Positions 1-8,355 are shown, counted from the first letter of the stretch. The stretch is 64,000 nucleotides of DNA from PKWO01 sp036384915 (GCA_036384915.1 DASVLJ010000078.1:62001-126000), one strand, 5' to 3'. Notes: generated from the letters alone by a model not told the origin. Made by a program: numbers and translations.

Positions 1-692
1 ACCAGCACTTCGCCTTGCGGCCCCAGCAGGCCCAGTGCGCCGCGTTCACCCAGGCTGGCATGTTCGTAACCGCTCGTGAAATAGGCAGGGTCGACCGTGA
101 CGACGACCACGCCGGCGAAGCCGCCGTCGGGGAAATTGAGGCGCCGGCTGAAATGCAGTTCCCACTGGGCTTTGCCCGCATTATAGGTCGAGTCCCCGAC
201 ATAGGGCTTGCCGGTGTCGAACTGAAGGTGGGCCTGGAAGTAGTCGGCTGCGGCGATGTTCGCTTCCGCGCCCGTTCCGCCCCTGCGGGCCGAGGAATTG
301 TCGACCAACCTGCCGTGCGCGTCGGCGATGCGCACGTCGAACACCACCGACGAGGGCAGCAAGCCCTTGTCGCGCAGCTCGGTCAGAGAGAAACGGCTTT
401 CTTCGAACTCGGAAGCGAACTTGACCACCTTGAGCGTCTGGTCGATCGCGCCCAGGTTGCGCGTCATTTGCGCCTTGTAGGCTTCGAGCAGTTGGCCGCT
501 TGCATGGGCCGCGTTTTCCTCGGCCGCGTCGCGTTCGAGCGTGATCACGCTCCAGGCCGCTCCCCAGATCACGCCCAGCACGAGCAGGGCGAGCGAGCCG
601 AACAGCAGCACGCCTTCGCGGCCGGCGCGCCAACGCGGCGCCTGGCCGGCGCTTTCATCCGTCGTCATTTCGGATATCGGCTCGGCGCGCAT
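1..692 (-). CDS. dCache-type membrane sensor protein, N-terminal part (cut by window start)
   Basis: About 230 residues are visible on the minus strand and the frame stays open to base 1, so the C-terminal output domain lies outside the window. There is one membrane segment near residues 28-48, followed by an alanine/glutamate-rich helix and a periplasmic stretch with the look of a dCache sensor: LGAIDQTLKVV, then FDVRIADAHGRLVDNSS and GGFAGVVVVTVDPAYF. Such heads usually sit on GGDEF, EAL or histidine-kinase domains, but which one follows here cannot be seen. Two ATG starts are possible, at 692 and 668; the first lies 4 bp after the stop of the upstream gene and neither has a strong ribosome site. 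It is the third gene of a porin / periplasmic-binding-protein / sensor operon. Confidence 0.7.
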   Translation of the reverse strand, partial: MRAEPISEMTTDESAGQAPRWRAGREGVLLFGSLALLVLGVIWGAAWSVITLERDAAEENAAHASGQLLEAYKAQMTRNLGAIDQTLKVVKFASEFEESRFSLTELRDKGLLPSSVVFDVRIADAHGRLVDNSSARRGGTGAEANIAAADYFQAHLQFDTGKPYVGDSTYNAGKAQWELHFSRRLNFPDGGFAGVVVVTVDPAYFTSGYEHASLGERGALGLLGPQGEVL

Positions 693-696
693 TGTT

Positions 697-1128
697 CTAT
701 CGGATCGACAGCACTGTCTTGACGCTGGCATCGACCGCGTTCTTGTCGATATAGCCGATGTAGTGCGGATTGTTCGCTACCAGTTTCTTGATCTTTTCCG
801 AATCGGCGACTTCGCGCGGCGGCTCGCCCTGGCCGGTGAAGATCATCTTCGACCAATAGGCTTTAAGCAGTTCGGGCGTCTTGCCCGTGGTCTTGCCGTA
901 GAACTCGAGGCGGATGGACGAGCCTTCAGCCTGGTCGAGCGGCACGACGGCTGCGCCGCCGGGAAAGACCGCGCTTTTGCACAGGAAGATGTCCGATACC
1001 TGCGCCGGCGACAGCGCAACGATGGGCGAATTGGCCGCGACGATGACGACGATTTCGGCATGGCCGGATGCCGCCCAGCACGTTCCCAAGGCGGCGAAGC
1101 ACAGTTGCGTGAATCTGGAGAGTCGCAT
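697..1128 (-). CDS. Small periplasmic phosphate-binding-type (PBP-like) protein
   Basis: The protein has 143 residues with a clear signal peptide (cleavage probably after SGHA near residue 24). The mature part resembles a shortened PstS-like PBP domain: VVIVAANSPIVALSPAQVSDIF near the N-terminus and KKLVANNPHYIGYIDKN near the C-terminus, a pattern seen in small phosphate-ABC-substrate-binding-like proteins. At under half the size of PstS it is unlikely to be a full transport receptor. No ABC permease is nearby. It lies 9 bp downstream of a porin-like gene and 4 bp upstream of a dCache sensor gene. A role as a ligand-presenting partner for that sensor is inference from context. Confidence 0.7.
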   Translation of the reverse strand: MRLSRFTQLCFAALGTCWAASGHAEIVVIVAANSPIVALSPAQVSDIFLCKSAVFPGGAAVVPLDQAEGSSIRLEFYGKTTGKTPELLKAYWSKMIFTGQGEPPREVADSEKIKKLVANNPHYIGYIDKNAVDASVKTVLSIR

Positions 1129-1137
1129 GGCGTCCCC

Positions 1138-2406
1138 TCAAAACACGAAATCGAGCACCATGCTGGCCACCGTGGCATGGCTGCCGCCCAGACCAGGCTG
1201 GGGGTTCTGGAAATCCCCGGGCGAACCCTGGCCCACCCGGATCAAATTGAGTTGGGTCTTGAGTGCCGCATTTTTCATGAAATCCCAGCGCAAGCCCAGG
1301 GAGACGCTCTTTTGTACCGCGATCTGGCTCAGGAGCGCGTTCAGGCCGGCATCGAGCGTTGCCACTTCATAGGCAAGCTGCGGCGGCAGGCCGGCGGCCG
1401 GGAGGCCGGGATCGCTGCGATTGCTGTCGGCCCTCACCTGGGCATAGGTGGCGTAGGGAGTCCATTTGCCGCTGCGCCAGCCGGCCGTGACATAGCCGGC
1501 GCTCTTTTGCCCGAGGAAGGAATGCGCGTTGGTGCGCCCCAGTTCCGCCATCAGGAACCAGTCGCCCGGATCGTAGCTTGCCCCGATGCCGGCATAGGTG
1601 ATCGGTGTGCCTTGGCCGGCGTATTCATCGGCGATCGCCACGCCGGGTGCGCCGAATTGCGCAAAGCCGCCGAACAGCGTTTCGGTGTAGTCGATGTCGA
1701 GATCGAGTCTGGCGCGCATATAGGTCACGCGCACCGTGGCCGGGCCGTATTCGAGCGTATCGGTCAGGGCGCGCATGGCGCTGAAGTCGACGCTGCCGCC
1801 CTGGGGAATGCGGATGTGGCCCGCACCGAATGCCGCCTGCACGGTATCGCTCGCTTCGCCGACATGTACGCGGTAGCGCAAGTCCAGTCCGTCGCTCTCG
1901 GTGATGGGGATGAGGTTGTACAGCTCGCCTGGTGTGCGCACCCAGGGGATCGCATAGCCGACGTTGCGATAGTCGGCCGTCAGGAAGGTCGGCGGAGCGA
2001 TGCGTCCCAGCCGTACGCTGAAGTCCGGCGTAGCCTGGTATTTGACGTTGGCCCATTCGACGACGGGGCGGAAATCGCCCCGGTAGTTCTGCTGCATGAG
2101 CACCTGCAGCACGGCAGACCATTGCGCATTGAAGTCGGCCGTCGCCTGCAGCCCGAGGCGGCTGTCCACGTCCGCACTCCAGCGATGCGTATACCCCGCG
2201 CCCTCGGCCTGGAGGTAGCTGGCGACGAAATCGCCCTGATCCTGGTTCGAATGGACGACACCCACTGTGCCGTAACCGGCAAAGGAAAACAGCTGCTTTT
2301 CGAGATCGTCGGCCTGCGCCGGCGCGGCCGGGGCAGAGGCCAAGACAGCGGCAAGGACGGCAGCCATCGCGCCGCCTGCAAGAGAGGAAATGTGTTTGCG
2401 TAGCAT
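1138..2406 (-). CDS. Outer-membrane porin-like beta-barrel protein
   Basis: The protein has 422 residues. A signal peptide (residues 1-32, ending AQA-DD) is followed by alternating short hydrophobic and polar strands typical of a beta-barrel, for example FSFAGYGTVGVVHS, WTPYATYAQVRA and a C-terminal ATVASMVLDFVF ending in phenylalanine, the usual BAM recognition residue. A ribosome site (AAAGGTG) precedes the ATG. The substrate is not evident. It is the first gene of an operon with a PBP-like protein and a dCache sensor, so it may admit or bind whatever that sensor reads (inference). Confidence 0.75.
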   Translation of the reverse strand: MLRKHISSLAGGAMAAVLAAVLASAPAAPAQADDLEKQLFSFAGYGTVGVVHSNQDQGDFVASYLQAEGAGYTHRWSADVDSRLGLQATADFNAQWSAVLQVLMQQNYRGDFRPVVEWANVKYQATPDFSVRLGRIAPPTFLTADYRNVGYAIPWVRTPGELYNLIPITESDGLDLRYRVHVGEASDTVQAAFGAGHIRIPQGGSVDFSAMRALTDTLEYGPATVRVTYMRARLDLDIDYTETLFGGFAQFGAPGVAIADEYAGQGTPITYAGIGASYDPGDWFLMAELGRTNAHSFLGQKSAGYVTAGWRSGKWTPYATYAQVRADSNRSDPGLPAAGLPPQLAYEVATLDAGLNALLSQIAVQKSVSLGLRWDFMKNAALKTQLNLIRVGQGSPGDFQNPQPGLGGSHATVASMVLDFVF

Positions 2407-2749
2407 GATGCACCTTTATCCGCCGCCATGAAAAGGCGGGGCCATGCCGACCCGCATGTATCGCTTCTTTCTTGCATTACAGCATGAAACGTATGGTCCT
2501 GTCAGCGGCAAGCCGGTACTCGCCACCATTGTTGACAATTGGTGGTTGAATTCCAACGCTTCTGCTGGTATTCGAACAATAAATCGGGATTTGAAACCAT
2601 CGGGATGCTTGCTGAAAAGCCAATGCCGGCTGGGGCGAATCATGCCGTTCAGATAAAGTCCTAAAGGCTGCTTCCCGGCTCTTGTTGTCGGTGGGTTACA
2701 ACGCCCGGTGCGAGCTGCGGTGGCTAACGTGGCGGCCAAATCAGGCTGG
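2407..2749. other. Intergenic stretch between the porin and DUF779 genes
   Basis: This 343-bp gap holds the porin promoter at its left end and the 3' end of the DUF779 transcript at its right end. No hairpin with a T-run and no convincing small gene were seen. Confidence 0.5.
2476..2505 (-). promoter_or_regulatory. Candidate sigma70 promoter of the porin operon
   Basis: On the minus strand CTGACA (2500-2505) is followed by an 18-bp spacer and TGTAAT (2476-2481), with an extended TG one base before the -10. It lies about 70 bp upstream of the porin ATG. Each hexamer matches the consensus at five of six positions. Confidence 0.5.
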
Positions 2750-3124
2750 CTAGGGTGAAGCGCTTCCTTCTCGCTCCAGTTCGGCCATTTCGGCATCGCT
2801 GAACACCCGCGAGCGCGTATGGAAGGCCTTGCCTTCGGGCCCTTCAAGCGAGAAGGTGCCGCCCGAGCCTTCGATCACGTCGATGATCAATTGCGTATGC
2901 TTCCAGTATTCGTATTGCGCTGCGCCGATGTAAAACGGATAGCCGCCGATGTCGCCCAGGTAGACGTCGCCGGCGCCTATCGTGATCTCGCCGGGCAGAT
3001 AGCAGTTGGCCGCACTGTTGTCGCAGCAGCCGCCGGATTGATGGAACATCAGATTGCCGTGCTTCCTGGCCAGCAGCGCGATCAATTCCAATGCCGCGTC
3101 GGTGGCGATGACTTTGTCTACCAT
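2750..3124 (-). CDS. DUF779 protein, partner of aldehyde dehydrogenase
   Basis: The protein has 124 residues. It carries the DUF779 pattern: FHQSGGCCDNSAANCY with Cys33, Cys34 and Cys41, then IGAGDVYLGDIGGYPFYIG and YEYWKHTQLIIDVIEG. The ATG at 3124 was chosen because AAGGAA stands at ribosome-binding distance; the frame stays open another 19 codons upstream without a better start. DUF779 genes are regularly found beside AldB/ExaC-type dehydrogenases, as here, 97 bp downstream of one on the same strand. Their biochemical role is not established; the conserved cysteines suggest metal binding (inference). Confidence 0.85.
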   Translation of the reverse strand: MVDKVIATDAALELIALLARKHGNLMFHQSGGCCDNSAANCYLPGEITIGAGDVYLGDIGGYPFYIGAAQYEYWKHTQLIIDVIEGSGGTFSLEGPEGKAFHTRSRVFSDAEMAELEREGSASP

Positions 3125-3188
3125 GTTGCTTTCCTTCTTTAATGACAGGCGCCGATTGTTACCCGCAAGTGGAAGCGACATCCAGGAA

Positions 3189-3213
3189 CCCCTCTCCCGC
3201 GCGGGGAGAGGGG
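3189..3213. repeat. GC-rich perfect hairpin between aldehyde dehydrogenase and DUF779 genes
   Basis: A 10-bp stem CCCCTCTCCC / GGGAGAGGGG surrounds a 5-base loop (GCGCG). It has no T-run, so it is not a standard terminator. It resembles the dispersed REP-like palindromes common in betaproteobacteria, and could act as an mRNA stabiliser or processing site between the two cistrons. Confidence 0.55.
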
Positions 3214-3221
3214 GGCGGGCA

Positions 3222-4742
3222 TCAGAAAAAGCCCAACTTCTGCTCGCTGTAACTCACCAGCAAATTCTTGGTCTGCTGATAGTGATCCAACATCATCTTG
3301 TGCGTCTCGCGTCCGATGCCGGATTCCTTGTAGCCGCCGAACGCCGCATGTGCCGGGTAGGCATGGTAGCAATTGGTCCAGACCCGGCCGGCCTTGATCG
3401 CGCGGCCCATGCGGTAAGCCACATTGCCGTCGCGGCTCCACACGCCGGCGCCCAGTCCGTACAACGTATCGTTGGCGATGGCCAGCGCCTCGGCCTCATC
3501 CTTGAAGGTGGTCACAGCCAGCACGGGGCCGAAGATTTCTTCCTGGAAGATGCGCATCTTGTTGTGGCCCTTGAACACCGTCGGCTGCACATAGTAGCCG
3601 TCGCCGAGATTGCCGCTCATCTTGGCGCGCTCGCCGCCGATCAATACCTGCGCGCCTTCCTGCTTGCCCAGATCGAGATAGGACAGGATCTTGGTCAATT
3701 GTTCCTTCGAGGCTTGCGCACCGATCATGGTATCGGTATCGAGCGGGTTGCCCTGTTTGATCGCCGCGATGCGCTTCAAGGCGCGGTCCATGAAACGGTC
3801 GTAGATCGATTCATGGATCAGTGCGCGCGAGGGGCAGGTGCACACTTCGCCCTGGTTGAAGGCGAACAGCACCAGGCCTTCGATGGCCTTGTCGAAGAAG
3901 GAGTCGTCTTCGCGCGTCACGTCGGCGAAGAAGATGTTGGGCGATTTGCCGCCCAATTCCAGCGTGGCCGGAATCAGGTTGTTGGCCGCGGCTTGCGCGA
4001 TCAGGCGGCCCGTGGTGGTCGAGCCGGTGAAGGCGATCTTGGCGATGCGCTTCGAAGTCGCGAGCGGTACGCCGGCTTCGCGGCCGTAGCCGTTGACGAT
4101 GTTGAGTACGCCTTCGGGTACGATGTCGGCGATCAGGTCGGCCAGCACCATGATGGAAACCGGGGTCGATTCGGCCGGCTTCAACACCACGCAATTGCCC
4201 GCACCCAGTGCCGGCGCCAGTTTCCATGCTGCCATCAGGATGGGGAAATTCCACGGGATGATCTGGCCCACGACGCCGAGCGGTTCGTGGAAGTGGTAAG
4301 CCACGGTGTTCTCGTCGATCTCGCTCAGATTGCCTTCCTGCGCGCGTACGCAGCCGGCGAAATAGCGGAAGTGGTCGACCGCCAGGGGGATGTCGGCATT
4401 CAGGGTTTCGCGCATCGGCTTGCCGTTGTCCACCGACTCGGCATAGGCCAGCAGCTCCAGATTCTGTTCGATGCGATCGGCGATCTTGAGCAAGACATGA
4501 GCGCGCTCGGCGGCCGAAGTGCGGCCCCATTTGTCCGAGGCCTTGTGCGCCGCATCGATGGCCATATCGATGTCGCGCCCGCTGGAGCGCGCCGCCTTGG
4601 TATAGGTGCTGCCGGAAATCGGCGTGATCACGTCGAAGTACTGGCCTTCGGCAGGGGCGACCCATTTGCCGCCGATGAAATTGTCGTAGTGCGATTTGTA
4701 TTGGATCTTGGCGCCGGCGGCGCCGGGGGCGGCGTAAAGCAT
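3222..4742 (-). CDS. aldB: NAD-dependent aldehyde dehydrogenase (AldB/ExaC type)
   Basis: The 506-residue cytosolic enzyme oxidises short-chain aldehydes such as acetaldehyde to acids. The ALDH landmarks are all present: the Rossmann motif FTGSTTTGRLI near 238-247, catalytic base Glu262 in LELGGKSPN, and the catalytic cysteine in FNQGEVCTCPSR (Cys301; Cys303 is two residues on). The C-terminus ends SEQKLGFF, as in AldB/ExaC proteins. The ATG at 4742 has GGAGA at good distance; a longer open frame upstream has no ribosome site and would run over the sigma54 promoter. It faces acoR divergently, so acetoin or ethanol catabolism is the likely setting. Confidence 0.93.
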   Translation of the reverse strand: MLYAAPGAAGAKIQYKSHYDNFIGGKWVAPAEGQYFDVITPISGSTYTKAARSSGRDIDMAIDAAHKASDKWGRTSAAERAHVLLKIADRIEQNLELLAYAESVDNGKPMRETLNADIPLAVDHFRYFAGCVRAQEGNLSEIDENTVAYHFHEPLGVVGQIIPWNFPILMAAWKLAPALGAGNCVVLKPAESTPVSIMVLADLIADIVPEGVLNIVNGYGREAGVPLATSKRIAKIAFTGSTTTGRLIAQAAANNLIPATLELGGKSPNIFFADVTREDDSFFDKAIEGLVLFAFNQGEVCTCPSRALIHESIYDRFMDRALKRIAAIKQGNPLDTDTMIGAQASKEQLTKILSYLDLGKQEGAQVLIGGERAKMSGNLGDGYYVQPTVFKGHNKMRIFQEEIFGPVLAVTTFKDEAEALAIANDTLYGLGAGVWSRDGNVAYRMGRAIKAGRVWTNCYHAYPAHAAFGGYKESGIGRETHKMMLDHYQQTKNLLVSYSEQKLGFF

Positions 4743-4787
4743 GGTGTCTCCTTCGCGGTTGTGAGTGTTTGCTGCACAAAACCTATT

Positions 4788-4803
4788 TGCACATCGCGTG
4801 CCA
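4788..4803 (-). promoter_or_regulatory. Sigma54 (-24/-12) promoter of the aldehyde dehydrogenase operon
   Basis: On the minus strand the sequence reads TGGCACGCGATGTGCA, matching the RpoN consensus TGGCACG-N4-TTGCA at every position but one, with exact GG-to-GC spacing. Predicted transcription starts near 4777, about 35 bp before the ATG. The divergent gene encodes a sigma54 activator, which supports the call. Confidence 0.85.
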
Positions 4804-4878
4804 GCCTGCCCGAGTGGCCAAGTGCTTGATTCGGCGGCATGTTTTTTGCGCGGATGTGGCCCGGGTGTCACGTTCTGG

Positions 4879-4892
4879 TTGATCCAGATCAA
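4879..4892. promoter_or_regulatory. Perfect FNR/ANR-type box between aldB and acoR
   Basis: TTGATCCAGATCAA is an exact match to the FNR/ANR consensus TTGAT-N4-ATCAA. It lies about 107 bp upstream of the sigma54 start of aldB and about 90 bp upstream of the predicted acoR start, so it is not in class II position for either. It sits between two copies of a TGTCAC element. Confidence 0.6.
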
Positions 4893-4897
4893 ACAAA

Positions 4898-4914
4898 GTG
4901 TCACGAAGTGACAC
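4898..4914. promoter_or_regulatory. Inverted repeat, candidate AcoR enhancer site
   Basis: GTGTCAC-GAA-GTGACAC has perfect 7-bp arms and a 3-bp spacer. A further half-site GTGTCACG occurs at 4865-4872. Its centre is about 129 bp upstream of the aldB sigma54 start, the usual range for an enhancer-binding protein. Assignment to AcoR is by position only. Confidence 0.55.
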
Positions 4915-4941
4915 AGGGGGCCGAATTACTCCTGGTTTCGC

Positions 4942-4969
4942 TTGCATGCCCTTATGCAAACCTTATACT
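4942..4969 (+). promoter_or_regulatory. Candidate sigma70 promoter of acoR
   Basis: TTGCAT (4942-4947), a 16-bp spacer and TATACT (4964-4969) lie about 78 bp upstream of the acoR GTG. Confidence 0.5.
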
Positions 4970-5046
4970 GGCCACACATATCTCGGAGAGCCCGGCAAGT
5001 TTTCTGCATATTTTGCGCGCCGGCAAATCTCCGGAGGAGACAGGCA

Positions 5047-7020
5047 GTGAATAATCACGGGATCAAAAGTTCGGGCCATGCGCTGCGCCATGCGCGGCAC
5101 AGCCTGATCGAGCGCGGCGTCGTGCCCGGCGAGGCCATCGACCCGGTGGTTGCGCGCTCGTGGCAGCGCTGCCTCGATGAAGGCCTGGCGCCGGTCGGCC
5201 GTCTGGCCGAGGTGCCGCACTTGTCCGCCGCAGAACTGGCGCGCGTGGCCGAGCGCGAGCATGAATTGATCGCCCATGCCCGTCCTGTGATGGAGTATGT
5301 GTTTTCCCAGACTCGCGATTCGGGCAGCATGGTGGTGGTGGCCGACCATCGCGGCGTGCTGCTGCACGCCCTGGGCGATGCCAACTTTCTGGCGCGCGCC
5401 AACCGCGTGCTGCTGGCGCCGGGCGCATCATGGCAGGAGCAGTATCGCGGCACCAACGCCATCGGCACGGCCCTGGTCGAAGCCGCGCCCGTGGTGGTGC
5501 ACGGCGGCGAACACTACCTGGAGCGCAACGGCTTCCTCACCTGCGCCGCCGCGCCGATTGCGGCACCCGACGGCCGCGTGCTCGGCGTGCTCGACATCTC
5601 GGGCGACCATCGCAGCCGCCACCCCCATACTTTCAGCCTGGTGCGCGCCGCCGCGCAAATGATAGAAAATCGCCTGTTCGATGCGCGCCACGGCGAAGGC
5701 ATGCGCTTGCGCTTTCATCCGCTCGACGAAGGTATAGGCACGGTGGCCGAAGGCGTGGCGGCGATTTCGGAAGACGGCTGGATCGTGGGCGCCAACCAGG
5801 CCGGCCTCGCCTTGCTCGGCCTGGCGCCGGTGGACCTTGGCGCCACGCCCCTGTCGCGCGTGCTGCAGATGCCGGTGGGGGCGCTGGCCGATTGGGGCGC
5901 GCGCCGGCCAGGTCAATCGCATTTGATCGATACGGTGCGCAAGGGCAGGCTGTTCGTTCGCGTGGAAATGGGACGGCGCACCGTGGTCGTCTCCGCACCC
6001 CGGCCTCAAGCGTCACCGCAGCCGCCGCAGCAGGCAGCCGACGCCTTGCGCCGTCTCGATACCGGCGACCCCGCGCTCGCGCGCGCCATCGAACGCGCGC
6101 GGCGCGTGCTGGGCAAACCGATTCCGCTGCTGATCCAGGGCGAATCCGGCGTGGGCAAGGAATTGTTCGCGCGTGCCTTCCACGAATCGGGCCCGCGCGC
6201 GGCCAAGCCCTTCGTCGCGCTCAATTGCAGCGCCTTGCCGGAACACTTGATCGAAGCCGAGCTGTTCGGCTACGAAGCCGGCGCCTTCACCGGCGCGCGG
6301 CGAAACGGTTCGCACGGGCGTATACGCGAAGCGCACGGCGGCACGCTGTTCCTGGATGAAATCGGCGACATGCCGCCCAACCTGCAGGCGCGCCTGCTGC
6401 GCGTGCTGCAGGAACGCAAGGTGGCCCCCTTGGGCGGCGGCAGGCAGGTCGAAGTCGATTTCGTCCTGCTGTGCGCGACGCACCGCGACTTGAAAGCCGA
6501 CGTGGAAGCCGGCCGCTTCCGCTTGGACCTGTATTACCGCATCAACAGCCTCACGCTGCACTTGCCCGCCTTGCGCGAGCGCGAGGATTTTTCCGCCCTG
6601 GTCGCACAACTGCTGGAGCAAGCCGCACCACGGCGCGACTTGGTGCTGCAATCCGATCTGCTGCAAGCCTTCCGCAGTTACCACTGGCCAGGCAACCTGC
6701 GCCAACTGGCCAACGCAATCCAGACTGCCTGCGCGCTCCTGCCAGAGGAGTGCGACACGATAGGCTTCGCCGATCTGTCCGATGACCTGGCCAACGAGTT
6801 ATCCAATGAGTTATCCAATGAGCTGGCCAAGGAATTGGGGCACTCGCCAGGCGTGCCGCGCACACCGGCGCAGACCGACAACCTGCGTTCCCTGACCGAT
6901 TCCGCCATCGAGCACGCGATCCGCGCAGCCGGCGGCAACATGAGCGATGCCGCGCGGCGCCTGGGCATCAGTCGCAATACGCTTTATCGCAAGCGCAAGG
7001 CAAACATCGAGAATTGCTAG
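5047..7020 (+). CDS. acoR: Sigma54-dependent activator AcoR
   Basis: The 657-residue enhancer-binding protein has a GAF-like sensor region (about 80-210), a PAS-like segment (about 230-310), an AAA+ domain with Walker A GESGVGKE (365-372), the sigma54-contacting loop GAFTGA (412-417) and Walker B GGTLFLDEIG (431-440), and a C-terminal Fis-type helix-turn-helix (SDAARRLGISRNTLYRKRK). The GTG at 5047 was chosen because GGAGGAGA precedes it; an in-frame ATG at 4942 lies inside the predicted promoter. Between the AAA+ and Fis domains is a small repeat, NELSNELSNELAKELG. Divergent from aldB and its sigma54 promoter, it probably senses acetoin, acetaldehyde or ethanol products (known for the family) and activates aldB. 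Confidence 0.92.
   Translation: MNNHGIKSSGHALRHARHSLIERGVVPGEAIDPVVARSWQRCLDEGLAPVGRLAEVPHLSAAELARVAEREHELIAHARPVMEYVFSQTRDSGSMVVVADHRGVLLHALGDANFLARANRVLLAPGASWQEQYRGTNAIGTALVEAAPVVVHGGEHYLERNGFLTCAAAPIAAPDGRVLGVLDISGDHRSRHPHTFSLVRAAAQMIENRLFDARHGEGMRLRFHPLDEGIGTVAEGVAAISEDGWIVGANQAGLALLGLAPVDLGATPLSRVLQMPVGALADWGARRPGQSHLIDTVRKGRLFVRVEMGRRTVVVSAPRPQASPQPPQQAADALRRLDTGDPALARAIERARRVLGKPIPLLIQGESGVGKELFARAFHESGPRAAKPFVALNCSALPEHLIEAELFGYEAGAFTGARRNGSHGRIREAHGGTLFLDEIGDMPPNLQARLLRVLQERKVAPLGGGRQVEVDFVLLCATHRDLKADVEAGRFRLDLYYRINSLTLHLPALREREDFSALVAQLLEQAAPRRDLVLQSDLLQAFRSYHWPGNLRQLANAIQTACALLPEECDTIGFADLSDDLANELSNELSNELAKELGHSPGVPRTPAQTDNLRSLTDSAIEHAIRAAGGNMSDAARRLGISRNTLYRKRKANIENC
6793..6829 (+). 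repeat. 12-bp tandem repeat inside acoR linker
   Basis: The unit AATGAGTTATCC is repeated almost perfectly about three times and encodes NELS repeats in the linker between the AAA+ and Fis domains. It is probably a slippage-generated linker length variant. Confidence 0.6.
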
Positions 7021-8345
7021 CGCAGATCCTGCGGCGAAAGCAACAGGTACTGCACCCTGCCTCCCATGCCGCGAGGGTAGGGCCCCGCCGCGTGAAAAGC
7101 CTTGATGACCGCGGCATCGAACTGTGGAGTGCCTGACGATTGCACTACGTTCGCCTCGCCCAGGCTGCCGTCGGAACCGATAAACGCCATATACATTCCC
7201 GACGACGACAGCTTGCCCGTGGAGACTTGCGCCGTATTGAATTGCATGTGCGACAGGAGCCGCGCACGCAAATTGTTCTCGTCGTCAAATCCCAGTGTTT
7301 TCCTGTAGTCCGGGAGCGGCGCGGTCGCGTTGTTGATCACGGGCTGGGAGGTCTGCTGCCGTGGCAGCTGGTAGTCGTTTTGATGCGAGAGGCCGTTTAT
7401 AGCGAGCGCGATGCAGATCGGAAGGCAACAGAGCGCGAGCACCCAACTGCGGCTGGAGGGCGCCTTGTAGGCTTCCCGCGGGAGCGTGGTGGGACGCGGC
7501 GCTTGTGCATACGTTCTTTGCTGTGGAAGCGCCAGCCAGGGGGCCTTGTTGCCCATATTGGTCACAATGGGCAGCACCGTCCCAATTTGTGCCATCAGAT
7601 TGGCCAGCACTCCGCCATAGAAGCGCAGCTCATCCCCTGTGGGCGGCGCATCGTCGCGCATTCTCTTGAGCAAGCCGATATCACGGCGGTGGCCTTCGTC
7701 GTACTGCCGGTTCAATATGCTCCATTCCATGACGGCGCGGTTCAGTCGCCAGCCTGCGGGGCCGAAGCATGCCAGCCGGTTCTTGCTCTTGCTCCACAGG
7801 AACACTTCGATTGCGGCCGTGAACAGCGCATCGTTGCCAGGCTTCCAACCTTCCGCAAGGTAGAGCGCTGCCGCGCGCTCGAACATCTCACGCGCTTCAA
7901 GCGGGATCAAATCCCTTTTCCGCAAGCGTGCTTCGAGTTCGCTCTTGCAGCGTGCGGCATCGGGCAGGGGCATGCCGCTTACCAGCAGTTGCTCCACAAA
8001 GGCGTGGAATGCGTGCGCCATCTGTTCCGGGCCGGCTGGTTCGGTTTGCGGCGCTTTATGCGCGACCTGCGGCGGCGTTGCGGGTGCGGTCGTAGGCAGG
8101 GTCAGCGTCTCCGTTTCCTCTGCCTTCTTGGCTTGATCCGCGCGATCTGCCGCCTTGGCCTGCGCCTCGCGCCATTTGACCCAGGACGTGGCGCACTCAT
8201 AGGTTTCGCGCATGGCCTGGAATTCCGCTGGCTGCAGGTCGGGGTCGATCAGCTTGATTTTCTTTGCATAAGCGCGGCGGATGGCGGACAGATCGGCCTC
8301 GTGGTCCAATCCCAGTTGCGTGAGGAAATGCGGTGTAGCGGTCAT
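7017..8345 (-). CDS. J-domain-like membrane protein with TonB-type C-terminus (third of hscC operon)
   Basis: The protein has 442 residues. Residues 9-45 (LGLDHEADLSAIRRAYAKK and FQAMRETYECA) match J-domain helices II and III, but the HPD tripeptide reads DPD. A Pro/Ala-rich linker and a conserved middle region (LYLAEGWKPGNDALFTAAIE) follow, then one membrane segment (WVLALCCLPICIALAINGL). The C-terminal part (GSLGEANVVQSSGTPQFDAA then AGPYP) resembles the TonB C-terminal domain, placing it in the periplasm. The start at 8345 is 10 bp after the upstream stop. It ends convergently with acoR, the two stop codons sharing a CTAG. Helping HscC is inference from the operon. Confidence 0.7.
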   Translation of the reverse strand: MTATPHFLTQLGLDHEADLSAIRRAYAKKIKLIDPDLQPAEFQAMRETYECATSWVKWREAQAKAADRADQAKKAEETETLTLPTTAPATPPQVAHKAPQTEPAGPEQMAHAFHAFVEQLLVSGMPLPDAARCKSELEARLRKRDLIPLEAREMFERAAALYLAEGWKPGNDALFTAAIEVFLWSKSKNRLACFGPAGWRLNRAVMEWSILNRQYDEGHRRDIGLLKRMRDDAPPTGDELRFYGGVLANLMAQIGTVLPIVTNMGNKAPWLALPQQRTYAQAPRPTTLPREAYKAPSSRSWVLALCCLPICIALAINGLSHQNDYQLPRQQTSQPVINNATAPLPDYRKTLGFDDENNLRARLLSHMQFNTAQVSTGKLSSSGMYMAFIGSDGSLGEANVVQSSGTPQFDAAVIKAFHAAGPYPRGMGGRVQYLLLSPQDLR

Positions 8346-8355
8346 ATGCGTGGCT

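Noticed and set aside
541..2403. 620-codon open frame on the plus strand
   Set aside because: It is antisense to the porin and PBP-like genes, which have signal peptides, ribosome sites and family patterns; the plus translation is low-complexity Arg/Gly/His, typical of GC-rich shadow frames.
2416..2847. 143-codon minus-strand frame in the porin/DUF779 gap
   Set aside because: Overlaps the DUF779 gene in another frame, has no ribosome site, and covers the porin promoter.
3054..4829. 591-codon open frame on the plus strand
   Set aside because: Exactly antisense to the aldehyde dehydrogenase, whose catalytic motifs are intact; no protein family pattern in the plus reading.
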